A stretch of 64,000 nucleotides of DNA from Enoplolaimus lenunculus (lineage: Eukaryota; Nematoda; Enoplea; Enoplida; Thoracostomopsidae): assembly GCA_030248215.1 (NCBI GenBank), contig JASANG010001002.1:43633-107632 (forward strand), given 5' to 3'. Position 1 is the stretch's first letter. Every line of letters starts with the position of its first letter. The position numbers and the translations under genes were made by a program. Under the pieces are notes generated by a model. It was not told where the DNA came from. It did not search any database and worked only from the letters and a program-made list of their open reading frames with translations. Shown here piece after piece: positions 49,983-60,353 of this stretch.

Positions 49983-51974
49983 TTACGCTTCACAAACACA
50001 AAATTCCGGTTTCTTACACCGGTCTGACTGCCACCATTTTGTATACATCCGTTCGATGCTTCCGTCTTCTCGCAATTGCAAAATAACTTGATTTATTCGA
50101 TCTTTCCACGGTGAATTTTTCGGCAACCCCAGTCCGTACGCGGTCCGGCTAATTTGGGATCCTATCGACATTATGCTACAATCTTGTCCAGTCCAGTAGT
50201 CCATATAGGCACTTTCGCCTAAATGCGCATAATCCTCGTCTTTCATCTTTCGGATCGCGTCGGCTGTATTTTTTGGCAACGTATCTTCACCCCAAGTTTC
50301 AGTCATTAGCGTTGACATTTCTTGATGCAAAATGTACTTTGAATTGGTGAAATAGTTGAGTGTGTTTCCGTCTGCGATCGCTCCATACCGATACGGAGAC
50401 TCTACAAGTTGGTAAAGGTCCCGAAACGGAACTGGTTCACCTGGTCCCGGACGGCGGACTGTAATACTAATACCAACTTCCATGAATGGGTAGGAAAAAT
50501 CGATCGCTCGAAGTCGATCAGAGTTGATGCTTAAAGCGGCCAGGGCCAGGTCTACTTTGCCAGACTGGACGTCACCGACCATACCGTTCCATGACCCGTC
50601 GGGTTCCTTTGATCCGTACTTACCGTCGTCTGAAATGTTTGATAATTTAGTATTTCTATTTGAGAAACATGAAATCGTGGCTGGATCCAGCATTTTTAAA
50701 AACAGTATTTATAATGCTTTTCGAAAAATTTACAAATCACATAGCAATGATATCATTAAATAACGTTAAATATAGGTTTTTTGAGTTGTTTCACTCATGG
50801 ATATAAACTGCCATTTAAATGGTTTACCGTCCATATACTTTTTATGGCACAAGTCAAGATCAGGGGCGAAACGTTATTCTGTGGGACTACAATAGAGTAA
50901 GCTTAAGTTTTTGACTAATTTTTTGGCCTGGCTCAGGCATAGGCTTAAGCTTAGGCTTAGGCTTAGGCTTAGGCTTACGTTTAGGCTTAGGCTTAGGATC
51001 ATGCGTATAATACTGTTCCGCCCCCGTTCTTTACATTGACTCTTATAAACATACCATGTCTAACACTAAAAAATGCCAATTAATTATTTACTGCTTTAGC
51101 CTTTTCTCGCATACAGTGTACATGAGTGTACTCACGAATTTTTTCAACCTAAGGTCGACCCTAAGACCGCTCTATGCGGTCTTGCAGCTCAAACCAGTCG
51201 GTCTCAAAAATTTAATGTGGTCCAACTGTCTAATTAAGTATTAAATACTTTAACATACCTGCGTCATTGGTCAACGTGCCATTCATGGCCGAAACAGCGC
51301 CCCTCACACTCCCTTTGGAGGGCTCATCCCAAAAACGACCCCCACTCTAAGAAGATTTTAAACAGAAAAATGAAAAATATTTTGATCATCGTGAGGGGTT
51401 CCCACCTAGGAATTTTGCAGGGGGCCACCTTAGCATGCATCGGCAATACTGCTATTCAAGTAACAGCTGCACGCTACCCGCCAGTTCCCGCGAGTTACCC
51501 GGGTACGGGTAACAAACTTTTGGTGCAGATATGCTCGCGGGTAAAAAATAAAATTTCTGCGAGTAAAGCACAACGCGGGTAAAAAACTTTACCCACTTAC
51601 AGCTACCCACGAGTACCTGCGGGTACCCCGGGTCCGGGTAACAAAATTTTGGTGCAGGTGTACCCGCGGGTAAAAAAATAAAATGCGGGTAAAACGCAAC
51701 GCGGGTATAAAAATCTTTACCCACTTCCGCCTCTCATTCAAGTAAACGTTAAACACTCGAGTCGCTTACCAACAAAATACAATTCATACTCAAATCCAAC
51801 TCGTTCGCTAATTGCGTTGATCATATCAATTAAGAATCCTTGCGGTGGTTCTCCGGGTTCAACGTAAACAAACGGGGGTTCGGCAATCGTGACAACTTTT
51901 AGCTTTTCTTGACCAAATGCAGTTTGATGCATCAGGCAGACGCTTAACGCCAGGAACCCAATTACCAAATTCAT
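49983..51974 (-). CDS. Secreted glutamate-receptor ligand-binding-domain protein, 283 aa
   Basis: Exons 51974-51770 and 50629-49983 (852 nt, phase-1 intron). A signal peptide (about 1-21) is followed directly by a whole S1-S2 ligand-binding domain of the ionotropic glutamate receptor type. S1 has VVTIAEPPFVY, DDGKYG, GSWNGMVGDVQSG and AIDFSYPFMEVGISI; S2 has YGAIADGNTLNYF, HLGESAYMDYW, YGLGLPKNSPWKD and ERMYTKWW. Where receptors carry M1-pore-M3 there is only RRPGPGEPVPF, and the chain stops after S2 without M4. Ligand contacts by alignment to GluA2: Tyr73 (Tyr450), Ser102 (Thr480), Arg107 (Arg485), Asn157/Thr158 (Ser654/Thr655), Glu207 (Glu705); Pro478 is Ala100. Cys219 and Cys273 match the conserved S2 disulfide; Cys279 and Cys281 are extra. 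A TTTTCAG acceptor lies just upstream and excludes the longer ATG at 52022. Probably an extracellular amino-acid-binding protein; function unknown. Confidence 0.88.
50835..51046. mobile_element. TTAGGC-bearing MITE in intron of the single-domain gene
   Basis: It has AAGATCAGGGGCGAAACG on the left, a run of about seven consecutive TTAGGC-type units near 50940-50995, and CGCCCCCGTTCTTTACATTG on the right. A clean target duplication was not found. Confidence 0.6.
51461..51728. repeat. Tandem ACCCG/CGGGTA-rich repeat
   Basis: Two direct copies of a unit of about 130-140 bp, each with CGGGTAACAAA, TTTTGGTGCAG, CGCGGGTAAAAAA and CTTTACCCACTT. It ends about 40 bp inside the single-domain gene's intron from the exon 1 donor. 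Confidence 0.7.
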
Positions 51975-52129
51975 TACGTCGACAATTAATTTGAAGGTAT
52001 TTCTGGTACTGAAAACACGCATGAAACAGCTTTGAGATTTGAACCGGGAGGGTTAAAATGGTATCACGACAATTCGTTGCACGACAACTTGTAAACATGA
52101 AACCTTTGTCGATACAAAACTTTGTTGCC

Positions 52130-52437
52130 AGCCAATGTAAAGAACAGGGGCGGAACAGTATTACAAGCATATTCCGAAGCCTAAGCCTTACTCTAAGCCT
52201 AAGCAAAAGCGTAAGAGTGAGTTTCTTCTGAAGCCTAGCCCATGTGAAGATCAGGGGCGCAACGTTTTCCTGCGAGTCCGCAATAAAATAAGCTTAAGCT
52301 TTAGACAATTTTTTCCTTGGCTTAGGCTTAGGCTTTAGGCTTAGGCTTAGGAATATGCTCGTTCTTGTGCTTAGGCTTAGGCTTAGGCTTAAGAATAAGC
52401 TTATAATACTGTACCGCCTCTGTTCTGTATATTGGCC
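52130..52437. mobile_element. Composite of two TTAGGC-bearing MITE copies
   Basis: A left end GCCAATGTAAAGAACAGG is followed after about 110 bp by a second left end, GCCCATGTGAAGATCAGG, and then one right end, TGTTCTGTATATTGGCC. This looks like a nested or tandem pair with one lost terminus. Confidence 0.6.
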
Positions 52438-53641
52438 CTCAAACCTAACGTTGCCTATAACACTAACCCTCCCAGTCCCAAGCTGTTCCAGTGGACAGGT
52501 TGCCAGCCCCTACACTTGAATAATATGATCCGAAATTATTTTCGAATAAGTCTAAAAATCACTTTAGGGTCTCAAGATAAGTAAGTGGTCATAAGAACCA
52601 AGTCGAAGCGTCTCAAAAAGCGGTTAGGGGCTGCGGTCAGTAGTTGGACCGTTCTGTAAGAGATGCACTCATCAACAATTGCAGCGGTTGCGTCACAACT
52701 TGCAACTGTCACTCAATCAAACGACAAACCAATGCACCCTCAGTAGAAACTTTGTGAGAATTAAACATTAAAAAGTTCCGGAAATTTCCCGTAAAAATCC
52801 GCGGAAACTCAGCCTGACTATGCGACAATTATAGTATAACAAAAAAATTATTCAAAATAAAAACAGCACAAACTACAAAACACAGAAAAAAGTATTATAT
52901 ATTTATATATATATTCACTTTTCGCTCGGATAAAAGTGAAATATACCATCCGATATTCAATGCTTTAGCATCTCGATCCTTGTGTGGATCCAGAGCCTTC
53001 CCCGGAAACTGTGCAATTTATTAATAACAAAAAAACTCGCAAACAAAATAAGCAAAAAATCAAACACAAGTACTACCTCTTAATACCAAATTTCAGTTAT
53101 AGGATCAGCGTTGGAGATCCATGGCCCGTGTGACCCCGTTCAAATTCGCGAGTGGATCTCATAACAGTTTCCAACTCAACACAGTTGCTATAGTTTGAAC
53201 GAGAAAAGCTATTCAAAAACTACTTTATCGTCAAAAATTTCTACTATACAGAATAGTTTCACTTCTGTAGTATAAAGTACAAAACAAACTGTTGTATACA
53301 GTACATTCAGTCAGTATTTTTAGGACTTGTTTTTATTGCTAAAATTGCATTTTCGCCTGTTGTAAAAGTGTGCAAAATGTTTTTTGCGTAGTTGCAATTT
53401 TTAGCATTTGCTCGACTGGGACAGAAGACAATATTTAAGATTTTAAACTAATTTTATATTAAGATAGCCAAGTTTGGTTGAAATTTTTTTCCGCATATTT
53501 TAAGATATAAGAGCCAGTTACTTTCAATTGTTTGTATGTGTAGCACCTATGACCAGTTATATTGAGATATGCAGGTTTACATTTCAAACCACACTATTAT
53601 TAATATTCGACGCATAGTTATAACCACGGAAGTTATCAATA

Positions 53642-53802
53642 CACTGCAAAAAATGGTGAGTCAAATTGACTCTCTACGAAATAGGTTCTACGGGGCTACA
53701 TAAACTGAATCAAATTTGACTCCGCCAGAATCAATCGAGCGACTTAGTTGAGTCGAAATTGACTCTTGCGGAGTCGAATTTGACTCACCATTTTTTGCAC
53801 TG
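53642..53802. mobile_element. TA-flanked palindromic MITE
   Basis: CACTGCAAAAAATGGTGAGT at the left and GACTCACCATTTTTTGCACT at the right are near-perfect inverted repeats, with TA on both sides. The inside is almost entirely palindromic GAGTC/GACTC blocks. Confidence 0.8.
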
Positions 53803-54007
53803 TACAGCAGATACCTGCCGATGGCTTATGTTAAGGTAATAATTATTAAACATTTTCGGCCAAAGAAACTCTAACTCTAAATTGCACAATTGGCATAAAT
53901 GTCGCAGAAGGTGAAAAGTGACTCACCATGATGCCCCCGTTCAGCTGCTATGATATTATCAAAAATTTCAAGGGTACGGTCATAATTTTTGTCCCCCTGT
54001 CTGTAAG

Positions 54008-54023
54008 AATTATCCGTTTTCAG
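54008..54023 (+). promoter_or_regulatory. Candidate trans-splice acceptor before tandem ligand-binding gene
   Basis: ATTATCCGTTTTCAG ends about 21 nt upstream of the ATG at 54045. No coding exon precedes it, and the open frame running through it from 53928 lacks a plausible signal peptide start. Confidence 0.45.
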
Positions 54024-54044
54024 GGACCCCACAGCGAATTAAAT

Positions 54045-57000
54045 ATGCATTTTATAAGCTTAATTGCAATTGTGTTATCGGTCAGCAATGTACTTGTACT
54101 TGGGCAAACACCGTTACGCGTTGTAGGTGTGGCTGAGGCGCCGTTCCTGTATAAACGGAGCGATGGAGCGCTGGAAGGTATGTTTTCAGATTCCCTGTGG
54201 TCCGAGTCATTTCAACAGAAGTTCCTGCTGCGCATTTTAGCTGGCGTCTTGTTACCCTTTTCGTTGTCGTTTGACACTAACAGGGCATCACTGTGGAATT
54301 CCAGTGAGTTGAGTTTAGCTCAGATTGAGTTGAATCCACTCCGAAGTCTGAGGTGTGAATTATGACTTTCTGAGCTCACAATTCTGAATTTGGTTGAACT
54401 CATCCTGAGTTTATTAATTAACTTTAGTCGGAACTAAATCAGCTAATAATGAGTTACTATTTATTGTTATTAACTCAGAAATAACCAGAAATAAGTAATT
54501 TTCTCTCTGAGTTGATTAATCAAGTCATTAGAATTTACAGTGTAGTTTCTGCTAGGGATCAAGTTGACAGGCACAGTCACTTCTTTACAAGACTACCGCA
54601 GAATTCAAATCGAGGTACACTGCAAATTGCAATGAGTTAATCAACTCGGACGGAAAGTTAGTTATTTCTGAGTGAACAGGAAACTTTAGCTCGCTCTGAG
54701 TTTCGTTAATGCGTACTCTGAGTTGAGTTGATTACGGAGAAGTTGATTAATTAAACCAGAACGAATTGAATCAACTCAGAATTCTGAGTTCTGATCGTCC
54801 AAACTCAGACTGAGTGACTCGACTCATTCTGAGCTAAAATCAACTCACTAGAATTTTACTGTGTACCTCGAAAAGAGACATATGATACTTAATGTAATTT
54901 CCACAATATCAAGCGTACACCAGGTAACATTTGAGGGGGAAGTGTAATGAACACTGAAACCAAAAAAGTTTCAGAGGCTGCACGCTGAAGCCAAAAATGC
55001 TTCTTGTGGCCATCACACAGCCCCCCTCAACAGTCACCTCGCGTACGCATGATATTGTGGGAATTGCATGAAGCTTATGCCAAACAAAGTTAATTTCTTG
55101 CGTTACCTGCTTTAATCACTGGTGCAATAAACAGGGTATGGGGTTGAGTACAGAACGTATTTTTCTGAGGTCAGAAAACGGGCTGTGAACCGAGACAAAA
55201 ACCGGAAAATGTTTGCTGTTTTGGTTGGTTTTTTTATTTCAATTACAAGTTTAGACTAAGACTTTGATTTAGATTCAACTGAAAATTGAGTTTCTTGTAT
55301 ATATAGAATGAAGTTGACGGTACTTTTTGGCATTTCGTTTCGAATATTAATTTTAGTGGGTGACAGAACTCTTAAATTCTAACCAATCAGAATTTGATTC
55401 AGCAAATGTTGAAAATCATTTTTAAATAGAGACTTTAGCTATAAATACGCCATACGTGTACCTTCAGGCTACTTGATGGACCTGCTCGAAGAATTGAAAT
55501 CTCGAATCGGGTTTGAATACGAGTTGAAAGTCCGTGAAGACGGTGCGTACGGAGTCGTTCAACCTGACGGAAGTTTCAATGGACTCATTGGAGACTTACA
55601 ATCGGATACTGCCGATGTTGCCCTTGCGCCGTTGTCAATTTCGTCCGACCGGAACAAAGTGATTGATTTCAGCTCACCCTATATGGAAGTCGAAATCGCG
55701 ATGATGGTAAAACGGCCTGAGAAAGGTATTAAGTCGTTGAGAAAATACGGACCTGGATGATTTCTAAGGGCGTCCCCACAAACGGGCCCAAATTTGGCTT
55801 GTGTCCCCCATATAAACTCGGTCGAAAAGTAAACCATCGTGAATTGCAAGTGTAGGGACCCCTCGAAATTAATATTCGGTGTCTCAAAAAATTGATTTTT
55901 CCGCGGACACCTCTGACCATTTCAATGATTTTATTAATCTGTTGTCCCGTAGAGATCAAAAATATTTACTCGCTCGCTACCAGGGTACCTGAAACCGGAA
56001 GTCTGCCTTTCAACTCCAGCTCCGTCAAAAAATAATCAACCTTCGGCTCCGGACTAAGGTCAACTTGAAACCGGATGCTTGCCAAATTCGGTAAGAAAAA
56101 TTTTCGCACTTAAAACTTGTGCCCTTCAGTGACGTCATATCTAACAGAGTGGGTCGATTTTGAAAATTTTAATTTCATAAAATTCTAAAAATCGCAAAGT
56201 TTATATACAAATTCATCGGCAAAATGTCACAAATTATTGTTCAAATTTACCAAATTGAATAATATTTTTGTTACTTAAATTAGTTTCACTTCCGGCCTCG
56301 GTTTTTTCACCTCCGGTTGCACTCTGCTCGCGCTGCGTTCGCTTCAAAACTGCTTTCAGCTCTTCGAACCGAAATGTTGTTGATTTTGCTACCCAATGAC
56401 GGTTGAAATTTCTATGATGAAACGATCAAAGAACGGTAAACTGTTGCAGTCTCAGCAACACTGCACATCCCATAATTTGCACAGGTTTTTAGGTTTAGGT
56501 TCACCGATTCAAGCGCCATTTATAATATTTTAGGCGAAAAACTTGAATTTGATTCAATCATTGATATGGTAAGCACTGGTCGAGCGTACGGAACACTGAA
56601 ACAAGGAGTTATATACGATTATCTGAAACGGTCTGAGTTTACGCTGTACAAAGAAATGTTCGACGTTATGGAGAATATGTTCAAAGATCAAGCGTTTCCA
56701 AATACTGTCAGCGAAGCTATTGATAAGGTTAGACAATTATTTATTTATTTACATTTTACATATTTTATATATACTTTGGATTTTTTAATAGTTCCAAAAC
56801 ATCGGCCCATGTAAAGATCAGAGGCGGAACGTTGTTCTGTGGAACTGCAATAGAGTAAGCTAAGGTTAGACAATTATTTATTTACATTTTACATATTTTA
56901 TACACTGTAAAAAATACTGAGTCAAATTGACTCTCTCCGAAATAGGCTCTACGGGACTACACAAACTGAGTCGAATTCGACTCCGCCAGAGTCAAACGTG

Positions 57001-60000
57001 CGACTTAGTGAGTTGAATTTGACTCTGGTGGAGTCGAATTTGACTCAGTTTGTGTAGTCCCGTAGAGCCTATTTCGGAGAGAGTCAATTTGACTCACCAT
57101 TTTTTGCAGTGTATATATACTTTGGATTTTTTAATAGTTCCAAAACATCGGCCCATGTAAAGATTTGGGGCGGAACGTTGTTCTGTGGAACTGCAATAGA
57201 GTAAGCTTAAGCTTTAGACTAATTTTTTTGCTTGGCTTATGCTTAGGCTTAAAAAATATGCTCATTCTTACGCTTAGACTCAAACTTAAGCTTAGGCTTA
57301 GGCTTAGGAATATGCTTATAATACTTTTCTGCCCTGTTCTTTGCATCGGCCGAAAAATCAAAAAACATTCTACTTGCATTTTTAGTCCACGTAGGGTAGA
57401 TCGTTTTTCTGCGGGATTGCAATAGACTTAAAGTTTAAGACCCGTAGCCAGCTCACCTTGCTAGGGGGGCTAAGAATTCTTCAAGACGAGCGTAAAAGGG
57501 TTTTCAATGAGTAACATGCAAGGTTGAAAATTTTCTAGGGGGGGGGGGGCAAAATCTTTCCAAGGCGTGGGCTGAGCCCCACTGACCTCCCTCTTGGCTA
57601 CCGGCCCGTGGCATATGAAATGTTTTCAATTTCATCTGAGATTCAGGCGTATTATAGCTTATCTTAGCGGTAAGACTGATTGGTTTTAATGTGTATTTTG
57701 ATTTTATTTTTTCTTTCAACGAACTTATATATTTATACCTATACATATATATACATATATATAAAGATATATATATGTGTATATATGTTTTCGACAAAAA
57801 AGAACTATTTTATTCGCTCTAAAACTGCATCCAAGGTCAGAGCGATATTTTAAACGAAACAACCCAGACGCTCATAGATTAAATGAACAAATGCGTCAAT
57901 AGATTTTTGAGACAAAACTGTCAGACGAAAATAGGCGTTGCTTTACAGATACTCGAAACAGTTTTTCTCCGGCAACAAACTTTAACCCATAAGGAACATA
58001 CGACTTTTCAGTATCCGCTGTCGTTGTCATCGAAACATTACTAAAGTAGACTGTATAGTTTTAGACTTATTCTTACGCTGAGGCTTTGAGACATGAAGCT
58101 ACTGGCAGAATCAGATATTTCGGCAGTTTTGTAGCTTGCAAGCGATACGAGCGAAAAGCCAACTGCAAATTTAATGCGAAATCTTAATGCAAAACTTTGG
58201 TTTTTATCCTTGTGTATTCCATGATTGATATACAAAGTTAGTATAGCGTATCTCGGATACCGTAAGCCAGAAGAAACAGGGACAGTATGCAGAAAATATT
58301 TGGGGGGCACCGAATAATTTTGTGAGCCCCCGTACAATTGCAATTCAAGATTGTTTACTTTTAGACCAAGTCTATTTAGGAGGGGCACCAGCCGAATTTG
58401 AGGGGGGCCCCGTGTGGACGCCCTTGAGAAGAAATCGATAAAAAAATTAAATAAAATAAGTCAAAAATCAACCAATAGCATTAAATTTTCAGATCGTCAA
58501 AGACAACTTTGTCTACTTGGAAGAATCCCCATTCGCCAAATACTGGGAGCAAACCAACTGTTCCGTGATTGTGATTCGTGCAAATATTCCAATCGCAAGC
58601 TACGCGCTTGGATTCGCCAAAAATTCACCAGTACGAAATCAGTTTGATCCAGAGTTGATCGCAATGAAAGAAGATGGAACACTTGACAAGTTGTGGGATA
58701 AATGGTGGCGTTCACAGCGGCGTTGCAAACCACTCGAAGTCTGCATGTGTTCTGACCAAGGTAGCTATTTAAGCTCCAAGGACAGATAACCGTCGATTCA
58801 GGATGTTCTCGTTAGGGCAATAGGCGGATCCAGGATGTTTTGGTGGGGATAAGAGACGGATCCAAGCACTGGCGGATCCAGAGGAGGGCGGGGGGAGGGC
58901 GAACGTTCCCCATCAGAAATCTTTTGTGTTAAATTGGTAAGATTCCTGCCTTACAATTTTTCCCACAGAAAATTTTCTGTAAAAAACCAATTTTTCCCGC
59001 AGAATTTTTTATGATAAAATGGTAAGGTCCTTAACTTACAATTTTTGCGCTTCATAACGTTTACCAGCCCGCCCGTCGGTCAGAAATTTTTGGATCCGCC
59101 TCTGGATCCAAGTTGTTCTGATGGGCGCAAGCGGCGGACGCATGTTGTTTTGAAAAACTAAAATACTTCATTCAAATATATGTTTATATCTAAAAATATT
59201 AATTTCAGGAAGCTCTGGCGATCCGTCCAATCAAAATCGACTAGAATTTGGCGTCGAAAGCGACTCTTATGGCCGCAGTTCGTCGCAATCCGACGATGTA
59301 TACACGGTACTGTTACATCGGGACGGGTATCCATTTTCCTACCGTACCTCGTATCTTTCTGGAAGCCGTGGGTACTCAGTAGATCTTGTCAACGCGCTTG
59401 CCAAAGGCCTCGGAGTTAGGTTTCGAGCAAACGCGTTAACCGCTTGGGGATGGCCTCAAGCTGACGGTACGTTCAACGGAATGATCGGCGCCCTCGAATC
59501 AGGAAGCGCCGTCATTGCAACCGGACCATTTACGGTCCCTAATCCCGATGTTAGCGGCCCGAGCGAACTGTTCAAAGCTCGCGAGAAAGTTGTCGACTTT
59601 TCTGATCCGATTATGAGCGATGTCAAGATTGGGATGTTAACCGGACGGCCGGCGAACGCCGGCAGTGAAAACGGTGTCGGCGATAACGGACGCGGAAATG
59701 GCGGCGGAACCACTGGCGCTGACTCAGGCGGCGAGCTGCCGTTTGAATCGCTAGCTCAACTTGCCGAGTACATAGGCACTGAAGACGGTGCTAACGTAGC
59801 ACTGGTTACAGTTCGCGATAGCTATGTACTTGATTTTATTGAACAATCAAGCGATCCGGTCTTGGTTCAAATAGCGACTAAGCTAAGCGGTGACGGACTA
59901 TATGTTGACACCATAGACGAAGGCGTCGAGTTGATCCGTCAAAACTCAAACAGTGGCGGCCAGAACGGGGCCACAGCGGGCGGCTCGGGCGTGCTCGGGT

Positions 60001-60308
60001 TTGGAACTCAAGACAGTCTACCGACGAACCAAGAAAAACTGTACGTATTTCTCGAAGAAGCACCGTTTACAAGTGCGTACGCGGCGAAAGAATGCGACTT
60101 AATCTCACTTGATACTGAATACATTCTGGGCGACTACGCGTTCGCACTGATCAAAGACAGTGAGTTCACACGGCAAGTGAACTATTTGCTTGGAAGCTAC
60201 GAACGCGACGGGACGCTGAATGCGCTGGAGCGCTATCATTGGTTTTCAGTTTGCCCAAAATATGTCACACAAATGGACGCGAAACGAATTTTGTTAAGTT
60301 TTGGCTGA
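54045..60308 (+). CDS. Secreted tandem glutamate-receptor ligand-binding-domain protein, 650 aa
   Basis: Exons 54045-54177, 55468-55725, 56534-56727, 58493-58760 and 59209-60308 (1953 nt, phases 1,1,0,1). Signal peptide about 1-20. Domain 1 (about 22-283): GYLMDLLEELKSRIGFEYEL, DGAYGVVQPDGSFNGLIGDL, VALAPLSISSDRNKVIDFS, then directly S2 with YGTLKQGVIYDYLKRSE, VYLEESPFAKYW, LDKLWDKWW. It keeps Tyr72, Pro99, Arg106, Glu206 and Cys218/Cys273, but Val156/Ile157 replace the Ser654/Thr655 ligand contacts of GluA2. Domain 2 (about 313-650) is degenerate: GYSVDLVNALAKGLGVRF, ADGTFNGMIGALESG, AREKVVDFSDPIM with Arg409, a Gly/Asn-rich linker about 432-459, LYVFLEEAPF, and no KWW. No pore or membrane helix. 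Exon 4 read past its donor ends 10 codons later, giving a one-domain form. The last exon is more G/C-rich than its surroundings. Confidence 0.86.
54289..54542. mobile_element. Palindromic MITE in intron 1 of tandem gene, copy 1
   Basis: It starts CACTGTGGAATTCCAGTGAG and ends TCATTAGAATTTACAGTG, with AACTCAG/CTGAGTT repeats throughout. The reading frame from 53928 ends inside it and is not coding beyond 54177. Confidence 0.7.
54617..54864. mobile_element. Palindromic MITE in intron 1 of tandem gene, copy 2
   Basis: Ends ACACTGCAAATTGCAATGAG and CTCACTAGAATTTTACTGTG. Same family and internal repeats as the copy 75 bp upstream. The flanking GAGGTA / GTACCTC bases form a short extra palindrome. 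Confidence 0.65.
56728..57165 (+). repeat. Tandem duplication interrupted by a MITE
   Basis: A segment from GGTTAGACAATTATTTATT to AACATCGGCCCATGTAAAGA is present twice, starting at 56727 and at about 56867. The second copy is split by the palindromic element 56903-57111; the first copy shows the uninterrupted site. It includes the exon 3 donor region, so the second copy carries a decoy GGTTAGACAA. Confidence 0.8.
56903..57111. mobile_element. TA-flanked palindromic MITE (CACTGCAAAAAATGG family)
   Basis: Long near-perfect palindrome: CTACGGGACTACACAAACTG on the left arm mirrors CAGTTTGTGTAGTCCCGTAG on the right. TA sits at both borders, and the paralogous empty site nearby has a single TA, which supports a TA target duplication. 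Confidence 0.88.
57150..57351. mobile_element. TTAGGC-bearing MITE in intron 3 of tandem gene
   Basis: Ends GGCCCATGTAAAGATTTGG and TTCTTTGCATCGGCC. Inside, TTAGGC/TTAAGC units. Flanks AAAACATC and GAAAAATC match at 6 of 8 positions. Confidence 0.65.
58868..59110. mobile_element. Possible MITE with GGCGGATCCAGAGG ends in intron 4
   Basis: GGCGGATCCAGAGGAGGGCG on the left and GGATCCGCCTCTGGATCC on the right form an imperfect inverted repeat. Two more GGCGGATCCA-like motifs lie just before it. Target duplication not clear. Confidence 0.4.
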
Positions 60309-60353
60309 TTGGATTTAAAACGGGGGGTCTCGTTTTATAAAATTTCAAACTTT

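Larger units (their letters stand above)
51975..54044. other. Shared intergenic region of the divergent ligand-binding genes
   Basis: About 2.07 kb separates the two start codons. Acceptor-like TTTTCAG motifs lie close to both starts, facing outward. Inside are a composite TTAGGC element (52130-52437) and a TA-flanked palindromic element (53642-53802). Both promoters must lie here, or upstream of a spliced 5' leader; no specific promoter motif was recognised. Confidence 0.5.

Noticed and set aside
50935-51000. Telomere or subtelomere from TTAGGC runs
   Set aside because: Arrays are short, imperfect and inside MITEs, with conserved single-copy genes on both sides.
53928-54365. 145-aa frame starting before the tandem gene
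   Set aside because: It crosses a TTTTCAG acceptor at its 5' part and runs into a palindromic MITE after the donor at 54178; only 54045-54177 is coding.
49983-60308. Bacterial amino-acid-binding proteins or contamination
   Set aside because: Introns in both genes, the receptor-specific KWW end, KYG motif and S2 disulfide point to an animal receptor origin.
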